Assembly (NCBI RefSeq): GCF_002217655.1
Contig: NZ_NEWK01000001.1
Coordinates: 692,001-756,000, forward strand
Reading direction: 5' to 3'
From: Geobacillus thermocatenulatus
Lineage (GTDB): Bacteria; Bacillota; Bacilli; Bacillales; Anoxybacillaceae
DNA length: 64,000 nucleotides
A program made the position numbers and the translations under genes. Numbering within the stretch: position 1 is the first letter of the stretch; the number at the start of each line of letters is the position of its first letter. The notes beneath the pieces are model-generated. The model searched no databases, was not told the origin of the DNA, and was given only the letters and a program-made list of their open reading frames with translations. This document shows, piece after piece, positions 52,969 through 61,942 of this stretch.

Positions 52969-54000
52969 TTATTTTGGCCGTACATAGCGCTTATCGTGCA
53001 TAAACAAACGCCAGAAATAGACGAAGCCGGGAAACAAAATGAGAAAGCCCACGATGTAGGAGGCAAACAGCGCCCGAAATGTATCCGGATGGGTAAAGGC
53101 CGACTCGATCGTGACATCCGGATACACCATATAGGGCAGATGGGCTTTTCCATAGGCATAACTAGCCAGAAAATATTGAATGACAATCGCGATGACCGCA
53201 AGCCGTGGCCTCCCTCTGACATGAGGGTGGCGAGAAGACGGCAGGGAGAGGGCGATGCCCGCGGCGGCGAACATCGCCACCGAACCGATCAGCCACGGCC
53301 AATACTCCATCATCTTGTCATACAGCCATTTGGCTTCGTAGCGCATCGTCAGCATCATGCCCCCCGTCATCAACAACGAGAGGGGCCCCGTGATCCACGC
53401 GTTGCGCCGATACAGGCGATAGGCTTCCCCGTCTCCTGCTTCAAGAGAGTAATCCGCCAATAAGAGAGAAGAGAGAAACAGCGTGCTCAAAATCGCAAAG
53501 CCCATGAAGGAATAGGCATGGGGGCTTGTAAAGAAGCGCTCCAAATCGAGAGTCGGGACGCCCTTGCGGATGTCGATGAATTCTCCATGCGTAATGGGCA
53601 GCACGCTAATGAGCAAGGCCGGGATGATGATCCCGGTGATGCCGGAAATATAGGTGAGCGCTTTTTCATATTCTTTGGCGACGTGGGCAAACACGAGAAA
53701 GGCGCTGCGGACCGCGAGCAAGATCAAAATGATGCTGCCGGGGACAAGAAGCACCGTCCCAAGCAGGAAGGCGGCGCCGGGAAAAAAACTGAACAAGGCG
53801 ACCACAATCGCGACGATAAAGACATTGGTCACTTCCCAAGTGGGCGATAAATAGCGGTTCGCAATCTTGGTGGCATTCGCTTTGTCGCGATGGATGTAGA
53901 TCATCGACCAAAACCCGGCGCCAAAGTCCATCGTCGCCATGACAGCATAAATGAAAATAAACCCCCATAGCACGGTAATGGCAATCAGCTCATTGGTCAT
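52969..54000 (-). CDS. cydB: Cytochrome bd-type quinol oxidase subunit II
   Basis: A 343-residue membrane protein with about eight to nine helices. It has the CydB opening ITVLWGFIFIYAVMATMDFGAGFW and a conserved NRYLSPTWEVTNVF region. Subunit II supports the heme-bearing subunit I in the menaquinol-oxidising, oxygen-reducing complex. It lies 15 bp after cydA on the minus strand with GGAGAAC upstream of the ATG. The Bacillaceae homologues are YthB/CbdB. Confidence 0.93.
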   Translation of the reverse strand: MTNELIAITVLWGFIFIYAVMATMDFGAGFWSMIYIHRDKANATKIANRYLSPTWEVTNVFIVAIVVALFSFFPGAAFLLGTVLLVPGSIILILLAVRSAFLVFAHVAKEYEKALTYISGITGIIIPALLISVLPITHGEFIDIRKGVPTLDLERFFTSPHAYSFMGFAILSTLFLSSLLLADYSLEAGDGEAYRLYRRNAWITGPLSLLMTGGMMLTMRYEAKWLYDKMMEYWPWLIGSVAMFAAAGIALSLPSSRHPHVRGRPRLAVIAIVIQYFLASYAYGKAHLPYMVYPDVTIESAFTHPDTFRALFASYIVGFLILFPGFVYFWRLFMHDKRYVRPK

Positions 54001-54015
54001 GAATCGTTCTCCTTT

Positions 54016-55365
54016 CTAGACGGGCAGCGTGCCTTCATTGGGCGGTTTGCGCAGCTCGTCCGCCACCGGATGGCGGCGAAAATAATAGCGAAGCACAAGC
54101 ACCACGGCGATGCTCAATAGGATGTAAATGGACACAAACAAAGCAAACAAGACTGCCAAATTTCCGGTTTGCGTGACGGCTTCTTCCGTTTTCATCATCC
54201 GGTAAATGACCCATGGCTGCCTTCCGGTGCAGGCAAAAATCCAGCCGCATTCAATGCCGATCACAGCCAGCGGCCCGGCGGCGACAAAACTATATAGGAG
54301 CCAGCGCGGAAAGGCAGGCCGCTTCCGCCATTTCTGCCAGATCAATGCGGCTGCCGACAGGAACAGGAGAAGCACGCCGATGCCCACCATGGCGTTAAAT
54401 AGCGTATGAACAAACAGCGGCGGCCACCATTCTTTCGGAAAATCGTTCAGCCCTTTGACGACGGTGTCGAAACGGTTGCCGGCCAAAAAGCTGAGCGCCC
54501 ACGGAATTTCAATAGCCCACTTTACAGATTGCGTTTTTGCATCGGTGAACCCGCCGATGGCCAACGGGGCATGGGATTGGGTTTCAAACAGCCCTTCGGC
54601 CGCCGCTAGTTTTTCCGGCTGGTATTGATGAAGGAGTTGGGCCGATTCATGACCGTTGATGGCAGTCAACAGCGAGAATACGCCTCCGACCGTCAACGAG
54701 AGCTTGAGCGCTTTTTGGTGAAAACGCCGCACTTGCTCGTTTTGGGCGGCGCGCAGCAGCTGGCAAGCGGCGATGGATGCCAACACAAAGGCTCCGGTCA
54801 TATAGGCGGACAGGACGACATGTCCGGCCGTGACGAAAAAGCTTGGATTGAAAAAGGCCGCCCATGGGTCGACATCCACGATTTCGCCGTTTTCGATCCG
54901 AAATCCCGCCGGCGTGCCTTCAAAAGCGTGCACGTTGGTAATTAAAATGGCGGAAGCGCTGGCGCCAAGAGCGACAAAAAACACGCTCACAATCCGCATC
55001 AACGGAGAGATGCGGTCAGCGGCGTACACATAAATGGACATAAACAATGCTTCAATAAAAAAGGCGTAAATTTCAATTTGAAACGGGAGGGACATCACTT
55101 TTCCGATCACTTCCATAAAGCCCGGCCATAGGAGCGACAACTGCACCCCGGCGATGGTGCCTGACGGAATGGCCACTCCAAGCAATACGGCCAATCCTTT
55201 CGTCCAGCGTTTCGCCATGACGGCATAATCATAATCTTTTGTCTTTTGGTATAAAAGTTCCGCCAGCAAAATCATGATCGGGATTCCGACTCCAAGTGTG
55301 GCGAAAATGATATGAAACGCCATCGTCGTCCCGAATAAGCTGCGGGCAATGATCACGTCATCCAT
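54016..55365 (-). CDS. cydA: Cytochrome bd-type quinol oxidase subunit I
   Basis: A 449-residue protein with nine helices. It has the N-terminal RSLFGTTMAFHIIFATLGVGIP segment, whose His ligates heme, and FQIEIYAFFIEALFMSIYVY. The short Q-loop region and GWIFACTGRQPWVIYRMMKT (the GRQPW motif of bd oxidases) are also seen. The short Q-loop places it with the CioA/CbdA-type enzymes (YthA) typical of Geobacillus. It is first gene of a two-gene operon; no cydCD follows. Confidence 0.94.
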   Translation of the reverse strand: MDDVIIARSLFGTTMAFHIIFATLGVGIPIMILLAELLYQKTKDYDYAVMAKRWTKGLAVLLGVAIPSGTIAGVQLSLLWPGFMEVIGKVMSLPFQIEIYAFFIEALFMSIYVYAADRISPLMRIVSVFFVALGASASAILITNVHAFEGTPAGFRIENGEIVDVDPWAAFFNPSFFVTAGHVVLSAYMTGAFVLASIAACQLLRAAQNEQVRRFHQKALKLSLTVGGVFSLLTAINGHESAQLLHQYQPEKLAAAEGLFETQSHAPLAIGGFTDAKTQSVKWAIEIPWALSFLAGNRFDTVVKGLNDFPKEWWPPLFVHTLFNAMVGIGVLLLFLSAAALIWQKWRKRPAFPRWLLYSFVAAGPLAVIGIECGWIFACTGRQPWVIYRMMKTEEAVTQTGNLAVLFALFVSIYILLSIAVVLVLRYYFRRHPVADELRKPPNEGTLPV

Positions 55366-55458
55366 TTCACAACATCCCTTTCTTTTTTCTTATCGTTTTC
55401 CATTTTTTCTTTGATTATTCCTTATTTTAGGGAAAGATGGTCTGGAAGGGAAACGAAA

Positions 55459-55491
55459 CCGCCTGCCTCAATCGAAAGAGGCAGGCGGGTT
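55459..55491 (-). terminator. Terminator of the zinc-binding protein gene
   Basis: CCGCCTGCCTC / GAGGCAGGCGG with an 8-base loop, just after the stop codon on the minus strand. Confidence 0.75.
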
Positions 55492-55496
55492 GTATT

Positions 55497-56483
55497 TTAA
55501 TCAAGGGCTTTTTGCAGCACGCGGAGATTCTCGGCCATAAGGGAAAAGTAATCTTTGTGGGCTTTTCGATCTTCATCGGTCAGCGATTCCAAGTTATGCA
55601 GACGGAGCGGCTTGGCGCCGATTTCGTTCTGAATCACTTCCGCCGTTTTGGGATGAACATTTTGTTCGAAAATGACATAGCGGATGTGATGCTGTTTGGC
55701 TGTCTGGATGAGCTGAGTCAGCTCTTTTTGCGATGGTTCGTTGCTCGGAGAAAGCCCGGAAACGCTCAGCTGTTTGATTCCGTAGCGGTCTTCCCAATAT
55801 CCGTAGGCTTGATGGGAAACGAGTATCTCTTTTCTAGGAGCTTTCTCCACTGTTGAACGGAATTGCCCGTCAAGGCGCTCGAGTTTCATCTTTAACGTTT
55901 CAAAGTTTTGCATAAACAGGTCTTTTTTTTCCGGTTTCAGTTCCATCAGCAAATCGCGGATGTTCTCGGCGATCGCAATGGAGCGGATGGGGTCAAGCCA
56001 TACGTGAGGATCTTTGTCTCCGTGTTCATGGCCATGTTCTTCCTCATGTCCCTCTCCGTGTTCGTCTTTGTGCCCTTCGCCATGCGCATGCTCCTGTTCA
56101 TGGTTCGAGTCAAGCAATTCGATGCCGTTTGTAGCAACGAGAAATCGGACATGCTCATGCTGCAGCGTTTCCTGCAGTTTTTCAGCGAACGGCTCCATCC
56201 CGTGGCCAATGTAAATGAAGGCGTCCGCATCGGCAATCTGCTGCACGGTTTTGGTTGTCGGTTCGAACGTATGGGCTTCCACTCCCGGCGGGTAAACGCT
56301 TTTGACGTTCACGGCGTCGCCGCCGATTTTTTTCGTAAAGTCTTCAAGCGGATAGACGGTTGTATAAATCGTCAATGGGTCGGTCGATGTTTGGGCCTTA
56401 TGTGCCTCCGGTTTTGCTTGGCAGCCGTATAGCCAGGCGCTTGCCGCCAAAAGGAAAGACAAAAGAATGGATGATAGTCTCAT
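55497..56483 (-). CDS. znuA: Zinc ABC transporter substrate-binding lipoprotein (ZnuA/AdcA-like)
   Basis: A 328-residue cluster A-I metal-binding protein. The lipobox is LYGC (Cys about 21). Metal-ligand histidines lie in the AHTFEPT, DPHVWLDP and VSHQAYGYW segments. Between them is a long His/Glu/Gly-rich loop (about 124-162), the hallmark of zinc rather than manganese binders. A perfect Zur-type operator lies 43 bases upstream. No permease or ATPase gene is adjacent, so the partners are elsewhere in the genome. Confidence 0.92.
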   Translation of the reverse strand: MRLSSILLSFLLAASAWLYGCQAKPEAHKAQTSTDPLTIYTTVYPLEDFTKKIGGDAVNVKSVYPPGVEAHTFEPTTKTVQQIADADAFIYIGHGMEPFAEKLQETLQHEHVRFLVATNGIELLDSNHEQEHAHGEGHKDEHGEGHEEEHGHEHGDKDPHVWLDPIRSIAIAENIRDLLMELKPEKKDLFMQNFETLKMKLERLDGQFRSTVEKAPRKEILVSHQAYGYWEDRYGIKQLSVSGLSPSNEPSQKELTQLIQTAKQHHIRYVIFEQNVHPKTAEVIQNEIGAKPLRLHNLESLTDEDRKAHKDYFSLMAENLRVLQKALD

Positions 56484-56525
56484 ATTGAACTCCTTTCTGG
56501 GCTCAAGATGTCCGCATTTATTATA

Positions 56526-56540
56526 TCGTAATCATTACGA
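56526..56540 (-). promoter_or_regulatory. Zur box
   Basis: TCGTAATCATTACGA, a perfect dyad matching the Bacillus Zur core TCGTAATNATTACGA, upstream of the zinc-binding protein gene. Confidence 0.9.
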
Positions 56541-56562
56541 TTTGAAAATGATGGATCGCCGT

Positions 56563-57747
56563 TTAGGCCGAAGGGATCAATGAAGGAAACGGATTGGGCA
56601 ACAGCGTCCAATCTTCCTTCATCTCCTCATCCGTCAGCAAACATTCGTCGAGCGATCGCTCGATGCGATCTGCGTTCATCTGGATACCAATCAACACGAG
56701 TTCGGTCACACGGTCGCCGTAGGTGTCATCCCACTTTTCCCGCCATGCTTCCTCTTCTTGCCACAGCTGTTTGATGTCCTCTTCTGGATAGGAAGCCATC
56801 CATCGTCCTGCTGCTTGCATGGAGATGGATGTCCCTGCTTGCGATAGGAGAATGCACCAGTCGTTCCAAGACGCGAGCCAAATAAATCCTTTCGCGCGCA
56901 CGACTTCGGTGGGCCAGTTTTCAAGCCAATTCATCAAACGTTCCGGATGAAACGGCCGCTTTCTTCGATAAACAAAGGAAGAGATGCCGTATTGTTCAGT
57001 CTCGGGTGTGTGCTCTTCATTCAGCTCTTTGATCCAGCCGGCTGATTGGCTTGCTTTTTCAAAATCAAATAAGTGGGTGTTTAAAATGGAATCGAGCGGC
57101 ACTTGGCCGAAAGTGGCCGGGATGATGACGGCTTCTGGATTCAGCTTTTGGAGCACTTTTTGCAGTTTTTGAACTTCCTCCGGCGAAACAAGATCGATTT
57201 TATTCACGACAATGACATTGGCGAACTCGATTTGTTCAATGAGTAAATCCGCAATTTCGCGGCTGTCCGTTTCATCGACGGCCTGTTGGCGGTCAAGCAA
57301 GGTTTCTCCCGAGGAAAAGTCCGTCCAAAAACGGTTGGCGTCGACAACCGTCACCATGGTGTCCAATCGGCATTTTCGGGATAGATCGATTCCAAGTTCC
57401 TCATCCAAATACGTAAACGTTTGCGCAACGGGAATCGGTTCGCTGATTCCGGAAGATTCAATGACAATATAGCCGATTTCCCCGTTTTCGACAAGCTGAT
57501 CGACCGCTTTGATTAAATCCTCCCGCAAGGTGCAACAGATGCAGCCGTTTTGAATTTGGATGAGCTTTTCTTCGGTGCGGAAAAAGCCGTTTTGCCGAAC
57601 GAGTTCGGCATCAATATTGATTTCACTCATATCGTTGACAATGACGGCGATTTTTTTTCCTTCCCGATTGTGCAAGATATGATGAAGCAAAGTCGTTTTT
57701 CCTGATCCTAAGTAACCGCTTAATACCGTGACAGGGATTTTTTTCAT
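56563..57747 (-). CDS. COG0523-family GTP-binding metallochaperone (ZagA/YciC-like)
   Basis: A 394-residue G3E GTPase. The P-loop is GYLGSGKTT (about 11-19) and the metal-binding CxCC motif GCICC is at C69/C71/C72. ESSGISEP and VNKID complete the GTP-binding set, and a C-terminal CobW_C domain follows. With a Zur box upstream this is a zinc-starvation metallochaperone of the YciC/ZagA type. ATG 57747 is taken behind GGAGGCG. An in-frame ATG upstream would place the Zur box inside the coding region. Confidence 0.92.
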   Translation of the reverse strand: MKKIPVTVLSGYLGSGKTTLLHHILHNREGKKIAVIVNDMSEINIDAELVRQNGFFRTEEKLIQIQNGCICCTLREDLIKAVDQLVENGEIGYIVIESSGISEPIPVAQTFTYLDEELGIDLSRKCRLDTMVTVVDANRFWTDFSSGETLLDRQQAVDETDSREIADLLIEQIEFANVIVVNKIDLVSPEEVQKLQKVLQKLNPEAVIIPATFGQVPLDSILNTHLFDFEKASQSAGWIKELNEEHTPETEQYGISSFVYRRKRPFHPERLMNWLENWPTEVVRAKGFIWLASWNDWCILLSQAGTSISMQAAGRWMASYPEEDIKQLWQEEEAWREKWDDTYGDRVTELVLIGIQMNADRIERSLDECLLTDEEMKEDWTLLPNPFPSLIPSA

Positions 57748-57772
57748 CTGTGGCGCCTCCTTTTTTTGAAAA

Positions 57773-57787
57773 TCATAATCATTACGA
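57773..57787 (-). promoter_or_regulatory. Zur box
   Basis: TCATAATCATTACGA, one difference from TCGTAATNATTACGA, 26-40 bases upstream of the GTPase start codon. Confidence 0.85.
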
Positions 57788-57833
57788 TTTACAGAATTAA
57801 TCATATAAAAAAATCAAGCAAATGGCAAGGCCA

Positions 57834-58079
57834 TTAAGTGATTTTGTTTCTTTTCGCATGTTCTGATGATTCAGGAACGGGATCAAAACCGCCCGGATGG
57901 AACGGATGGCATTTCAAAATGCGCTTCGCCGTCAGCCATCCCCCTTTTATGGCGCCAAAGCGCCGGATCGCTTCGATGCCATAGTTCGAGCAGGTCGGAT
58001 AAAAGCGGCATGTCGGCGGCTTGAGCGGAGAAAGAAAGCGTTGATAAAAGCGGATGCACCAAATCAGCCATTGGCCCAT
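57834..58079 (-). CDS. yidD: Membrane protein insertion efficiency factor YidD
   Basis: 81 residues with the YidD signature: [26 protein letters not shown], then [34 protein letters not shown]. Such proteins sit at the inner face of the membrane and assist YidC/Sec insertion. This corresponds to ytjA, which lies near luxS in B. subtilis. ATG 58079 is 8 bases after GGGAG; an upstream TTG lies too close. A Zur-like dyad sits upstream. Confidence 0.92.
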   Translation of the reverse strand: MGQWLIWCIRFYQRFLSPLKPPTCRFYPTCSNYGIEAIRRFGAIKGGWLTAKRILKCHPFHPGGFDPVPESSEHAKRNKIT

Positions 58080-58100
58080 GCCCAATTCTCCCTTCTGTGA

Positions 58101-58115
58101 TCATCATGATTACAA
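58101..58115 (-). promoter_or_regulatory. Possible Zur-like box upstream of yidD
   Basis: Minus-strand TTGTAATCATGATGA matches TCGTAATCATTACGA at 12 of 15 positions, 22-36 bases before the yidD start. Weaker than the other two. Confidence 0.35.
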
Positions 58116-58292
58116 TAGAACAAACCGTTTTTTTATTCAAGCAAAACGACTGTCGTTCGCTCGGAATGGGGATGCTCGCCCAGACCTTGCTTTTGGGGCA
58201 TAGACGCCAAGCGAGAGGCAAAAAAGATGCGGGACGCCCCTCGTTTTGGTTATGATAAAGAAAGAGGATCAAAATAGCTAGGAGTGATTGAC

Positions 58293-58769
58293 ATGCCTTC
58301 ACCGGTGGAAAGCTTTGAATTGGACCATTGCGCGGTCAAAGCGCCGTACGTGCGGCATTGCGGCGTTCACAAAGTCGGCAGCGACGGCGTCGTCAATAAG
58401 TTTGACATTCGCTTTTGCCAGCCGAACAAAGAAGCGATGGACCCGGCCGCGATTCATACGCTTGAGCATCTGCTGGCGTATACGCTGCGCAAACATGCGG
58501 CCAAGTATGATCACTTTGACATCATCGACATTTCCCCGATGGGCTGCCAAACCGGGTTTTATCTTGTCGTGAGCGGCTCGCCGACCGTGGACGAGATCAT
58601 TGATTTGTTGGAAGAAGCCATGAAGGACGCGCTCGCCGCGACGGAAGTGCCAGCCGCGACCGAGCGGCAATGCGGCCAAGCGAAGCTCCATGACTTGGAG
58701 GCGGCGAAAAACTTAATGCGCTTTTGGTTGTCGCAAGAGAAAGAAGAGTTGAAAAAGGTGTTTGGCTGA
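58293..58769 (+). CDS. luxS: S-ribosylhomocysteine lyase
   Basis: 158 residues. The metal ligands are H55 and H59 in HTLEHLLAY and C127 in RQCGQA; the catalytic Cys85 is in PMGCQTGFY. It splits S-ribosylhomocysteine into homocysteine and DPD, the AI-2 precursor, within the activated methyl cycle. ATG 58293 is taken 7 bases after AGGAG. GTG 58284 is in frame but touches that site. Terminator at 58771-58822. Confidence 0.96.
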   Translation: MPSPVESFELDHCAVKAPYVRHCGVHKVGSDGVVNKFDIRFCQPNKEAMDPAAIHTLEHLLAYTLRKHAAKYDHFDIIDISPMGCQTGFYLVVSGSPTVDEIIDLLEEAMKDALAATEVPAATERQCGQAKLHDLEAAKNLMRFWLSQEKEELKKVFG

Positions 58770-58770
58770 T

Positions 58771-58822
58771 GAACAAGCCGGCCCCGCGCCGCTACCGCGG
58801 CTGCTTCGGGCCGGCTTGTTGT
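58771..58822. terminator. Bidirectional terminator, luxS / ytzI
   Basis: AACAAGCCGGCCC / GGGCCGGCTTGTT with an inner GC-rich stem, between convergent genes; it includes the 3' end of ytzI. Confidence 0.85.
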
Positions 58823-58953
58823 TCGCTGCTGCGCTCTTCCGGGAGCGGATCGACCGTATGTTGGTAGGTATACGCTTTGGACGTCGTGACGACCGCCAGC
58901 ACAAGAACGACAGCGGCGATGATGAGGCAAACGATCAAGGTCCAGTACATCAT
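58792..58953 (-). CDS. ytzI: YtzI-like small membrane protein
   Basis: 53 residues: [20 protein letters not shown], one transmembrane helix, then [20 protein letters not shown] and a charged tail. The size, helix-then-KAYxYxHTVDP layout and position beside luxS match B. subtilis YtzI. Function unknown. Start at the first of two adjacent ATGs. Confidence 0.75.
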   Translation of the reverse strand: MMYWTLIVCLIIAAVVLVLAVVTTSKAYTYQHTVDPLPEERSSEQQAGPKQPR

Positions 58954-59052
58954 GACGCCCGCCTTTTTTCTTTTTATTATACCATATCTGGCAGAGCTGG
59001 CGTTCATATTTCCGGTGGAATCGGGCAAGCTATCCATCGATACGTTTTCCAT

Positions 59053-59078
59053 GTTTCATCAACAAGCCAGCTGGGTAC
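59053..59078 (+). promoter_or_regulatory. Sigma-B-like promoter of dps
   Basis: GTTTCA, 14-bp spacer, GGGTAC, against the sigma-B consensus GTTTAA-N12-15-GGGTAT. The ribosome site begins about 10 bases after, giving a very short leader. Dps genes of this type are known members of the general stress regulon in B. subtilis. Confidence 0.6.
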
Positions 59079-59103
59079 AAGAACTATGAGGAGGAGTGAG
59101 AGA

Positions 59104-59544
59104 ATGACAACTAGACTGATCGATCTTGTCAACAAGCAAATTGCCAACTGGACCGTGTTGTACGTCAAATTGCACAACTATCATTGGTATGTCACCGGTC
59201 CGCAGTTTTTCACGTTGCATGAAAAATTCGAAGAGCTGTACAACGAAGCCGCGACTCACATTGACGCGCTTGCCGAGCGGCTGCTGGCGCTGGGCGGCAA
59301 GCCGGTGGCGACGATGAAAGACTGCCTCAATCAGGCGTCCGTCAAAGAAGCGTCCGGAACGGAGACGGCCGAGCAAATGGTCGCTTCGATTGTCAGCGAC
59401 TTTGAAACGATGATCGGCGAATTGAAAGAAGGCATGGAGCTGGCGGAAAAAGTGAACGATGAAACGACGGGGGATATGTTGCTTGGCATTCATCGCAGCT
59501 TGGAAAAACACGTTTGGATGTTGAAATCGTTCTTAGGACGATAA
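59104..59544 (+). CDS. dps: Dps-family DNA-binding/ferritin-like protein
   Basis: A 146-residue four-helix ferritin-like protein. The ferroxidase-site residues lie in [44 protein letters not shown], split here as [18 protein letters not shown] and [18 protein letters not shown], the standard Dps signature. It stores iron and protects DNA under stress as a dodecamer. GAGGAGGAGTG lies ahead of the ATG. Its place after luxS/ytzI matches ytkB of B. subtilis. Confidence 0.94.
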   Translation: MTTRLIDLVNKQIANWTVLYVKLHNYHWYVTGPQFFTLHEKFEELYNEAATHIDALAERLLALGGKPVATMKDCLNQASVKEASGTETAEQMVASIVSDFETMIGELKEGMELAEKVNDETTGDMLLGIHRSLEKHVWMLKSFLGR

Positions 59545-59552
59545 GAAGAGGA

Positions 59553-59581
59553 GGCTGTCCTCAGGCCGGGGGACGGCCTTT
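59553..59581 (+). terminator. Terminator of dps
   Basis: AGGCTGTCC / GGGACGGCCT stem followed by TTTT. Confidence 0.75.
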
Positions 59582-59696
59582 TGCTTTGTCCTTTCTTTGT
59601 CGAAAAAGGGCGATTTTTTAGGGAATGCGCCGCGCCGCGTTCTCCCCTCCGGGCATACGATAGTTACGCGTATCCTATGTTCAAGGAGGGGGGAAC

Positions 59697-60092
59697 GTGA
59701 ACAAGCCAATCCCGATGCTTGGCGTTTCATTGTTTGGCTCGCTCGTGTCGCTGTTTGTCGGCAGCGTGGACTCATTTGTCGTGATTTTATTGGCGCTGGT
59801 CATTGTCGACTACCTTACCGGCATTGCCGCCAGCGCGGTTGAAGGCAAGCTGTCCAGCCAAGTCGGCTTCCGCGGCATCGTCCGGAAACTGTTGATGTTC
59901 GTGCTGGTGGCGGCGGCTCATTTGGTCGATATGGCGATCGGATGGAACATGCATTTGATTCGCGATGCGATCGTGTTTTTCTACATCGCTAATGAGTTCA
60001 TCTCCATCGTCGAAAACGCCGGCCGGGCCGGCGTGCCGATCCCGTCGGTGCTGCGCAAGGCCATTCAGCTGTTGAAAGACGAGATGAAGTAA
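59697..60092 (+). CDS. Phage-type holin family protein
   Basis: 131 residues with three to four hydrophobic segments. The holin-4 family phrases are VVILLALVIVDYLTGIAASAVEGKLSSQVGFRGIVRKLLM (VDYLTGI being diagnostic) and FFYIANEFISIVENAGRAGVPIPSVLRKAI. No endolysin or other phage gene is adjacent, so this is a chromosomal stand-alone member rather than prophage. Some such genes serve sporulation or autolysis; the role here is unknown. Start GTG 59697 behind AGGAGGGGGG. Confidence 0.85.
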   Translation: MNKPIPMLGVSLFGSLVSLFVGSVDSFVVILLALVIVDYLTGIAASAVEGKLSSQVGFRGIVRKLLMFVLVAAAHLVDMAIGWNMHLIRDAIVFFYIANEFISIVENAGRAGVPIPSVLRKAIQLLKDEMK

Positions 60093-60150
60093 GCATATTT
60101 TTCCCGGATTGCCCCACACTAAGCAAAAAGAGCAGAAGGAGTGAACGAAG

Positions 60151-60483
60151 GTGGCAGACGAACGGAAAAAGACGTATTACGTGTCGATGGCAACCGGGGA
60201 AATTTCCCAATTGAAAACCGCGTCGCCGTGGGACTTTCAAATCGAGGCGACTGATGAGGAAATCGCCCTCCTGCGCGAGTATTTCGACCAGAACTACTCG
60301 ACTGACTGGCAGGCGTTTTGGCGCGCCCATGTGCCATACATCCAATACCACTATGACCGGGAAAACGATGCGTACGACCGGACGTTGACGAAAATTTATG
60401 AAATGATTTACCGCCTCGGCAACGAGGAGGCAAAGGAGCATATCCGCTCGCTCGGCATCCTTCCTGACGAAAAAGAAGAGTAA
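60151..60483 (+). CDS. Conserved-looking hypothetical protein, 110 aa
   Basis: A soluble acidic protein, MADERKKTYYVSMATGEISQ, with a regular helical second half rich in Tyr (YIQYHYDRENDAYDRTL) and the tail ILPDEKEE. I do not recognise a characterised family. It has a GTG start at 60151 behind AAGGAGTG and its own terminator. It lies between the holin gene and ytkD. Confidence 0.7.
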   Translation: MADERKKTYYVSMATGEISQLKTASPWDFQIEATDEEIALLREYFDQNYSTDWQAFWRAHVPYIQYHYDRENDAYDRTLTKIYEMIYRLGNEEAKEHIRSLGILPDEKEE

Positions 60484-60511
60484 ACGCCGCGAGCCGAGCG
60501 GCGTTTTTCTG
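60483..60511 (+). terminator. Terminator
   Basis: AACGCCGC / GCGGCGTT stem followed by TTTCTG, directly after the stop codon. Confidence 0.8.
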
Positions 60512-60541
60512 TATAATGGGGAGAGGAAAGGGGAGAGTACG

Positions 60542-61009
60542 ATGCATGAATTTCGCGATTATTACGGGCATCGCGTCCGGCTGGCGTTTACGGCCGATCC
60601 GTTTTCCGCCTCCCCCGGGCATGTATGGGTCATTTGCCGCTGTGGCGGCCAATGGCTCCTGACCGATCATCCGCGCCGCGGTTTGGAGTTTCCCGGCGGC
60701 AAGGTGGAACAAGGGGAGACGGCGGACGAAGCGGCCGTCCGCGAGGTGATGGAGGAGACGGGGGGAGTGGTCGAGTCGCTTCATTATCTCGGTCAATATG
60801 AAGTCCAGTCAGACATCGTGAAAAACATTTATTTCGCATCCATCGCCGCGTTCATGAAGCGGGAGTCGTATGAGGAGACGAACGGCCCGGTGCTGCTTGA
60901 GGAGCTGCCGGACGACATCCGCGCCGATTCGCGCTTCAGTTATTTGATGAAAGACGATGTGCTGGCGCTTTCGCTTCTGGAACTCCGGCGGCGCGGCTGG
61001 ATCGACTGA
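60542..61009 (+). CDS. ytkD: NUDIX nucleoside triphosphatase (YtkD-like)
   Basis: 155 residues with the NUDIX box GGKVEQGETADEAAVREVMEETGG (spread over about 57-80; key E residues in REVMEE). The flanking sequence and the genomic position near luxS/dps match B. subtilis YtkD, which hydrolyses oxidised or ordinary nucleoside triphosphates and has antimutator activity. AAAGGGGAGAG precedes the ATG. Confidence 0.88.
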   Translation: MHEFRDYYGHRVRLAFTADPFSASPGHVWVICRCGGQWLLTDHPRRGLEFPGGKVEQGETADEAAVREVMEETGGVVESLHYLGQYEVQSDIVKNIYFASIAAFMKRESYEETNGPVLLEELPDDIRADSRFSYLMKDDVLALSLLELRRRGWID

Positions 61010-61132
61010 AACGCGGGCGGCTGTCCTTGAGGGCGAATCTTTAGGAGAAAAGGAACAGCTGGCGGCGTTTTGCCTTTTGCGAGGATGGCTGTACATAAAA
61101 AGAGACGCCCATCCCTCGTTTTGGAACGTCCC

Positions 61133-61942
61133 TTAACGGCGTCTGCTCCACTTTTTCTCGATGATGGCGACAAGCTGATACATCACCGTGGACAACAAGG
61201 CGACAATGAGCAGGCTCATCAACACAAGGGTGAAGTTGAACACTTGGAAGCCGTAAATGATTAAATACCCAAGTCCTTGTTTCGAGACGAGAAACTCGCC
61301 GGTGATGACGCCGACCCAGGCGAGGCCGACGTTCACTTTCAACGTCGAAATGATCGCTGGGAACGACGCTGGCAGCACCGCTTCTTTAAAGCATTGATAG
61401 CGGGTGGCGCCGAACGTCCGCAGCACTTTCAAATAGTTCGGGTCGACCTCTTGGAACGCTGAATAGACGACAATCGTCGTGATGATGATCGAAATGACAA
61501 CGCCCATGGCGATGATGGACGTAAATCCCGGCCCGAGAGCGACGATCAAAATCGGCCCGAGGGCGACTTTTGGCATGGCGTTGAAGACGACCAAATACGG
61601 ATCGAGCGTTTTCGCGAGGCGCGGAAACCACCAGAGGACCGCGCCGATGAGCGCCCCGCCGACGGTGCCGATGAGAAAGCCGAGCAACGTTTCAAACAGC
61701 GTCGCCCACGTGTGGACAAACAGCGAATGATCGCTGAGTTTTTCGCCAAACAGCTTGACGATGGCCGACGGTGAGCTGAACAAGAGCGGATCGACCCAGT
61801 GGAAGCGGCTGGCGGCTTCCCAGACGGTGAAACAGGCGACAAGCAGCACCGCCTGCCAAAGGCGGATCACCCGCCGCTCTTTGCGCAACGCGGCGAGGTA
61901 CTCACGGTGCAGAGATTCGATGCGATCATGGAGCGGCTTCAA
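61133..61942 (-). CDS. ytlD: ABC permease of the SsuC/ThiX type (YtlD-like)
   Basis: About 269 residues with six helices. The EAA loop typical of nitrate/sulfonate/taurine permeases reads [42 protein letters not shown] precedes it and [18 protein letters not shown] follows. The start is taken as TTG 61942, behind GGAGATGGAGG, overlapping the ATPase gene by 17 bp. A hairpin (about 61103-61145) covers the stop codon and serves as terminator. Confidence 0.9.
   Translation of the reverse strand: MKPLHDRIESLHREYLAALRKERRVIRLWQAVLLVACFTVWEAASRFHWVDPLLFSSPSAIVKLFGEKLSDHSLFVHTWATLFETLLGFLIGTVGGALIGAVLWWFPRLAKTLDPYLVVFNAMPKVALGPILIVALGPGFTSIIAMGVVISIIITTIVVYSAFQEVDPNYLKVLRTFGATRYQCFKEAVLPASFPAIISTLKVNVGLAWVGVITGEFLVSKQGLGYLIIYGFQVFNFTLVLMSLLIVALLSTVMYQLVAIIEKKWSRRR

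Noticed and set aside
59697-60092. Holin-family gene as a sign of a prophage
   Set aside because: Neighbours are ordinary chromosomal genes (dps, ytkD) and no lysin or structural phage gene is near.
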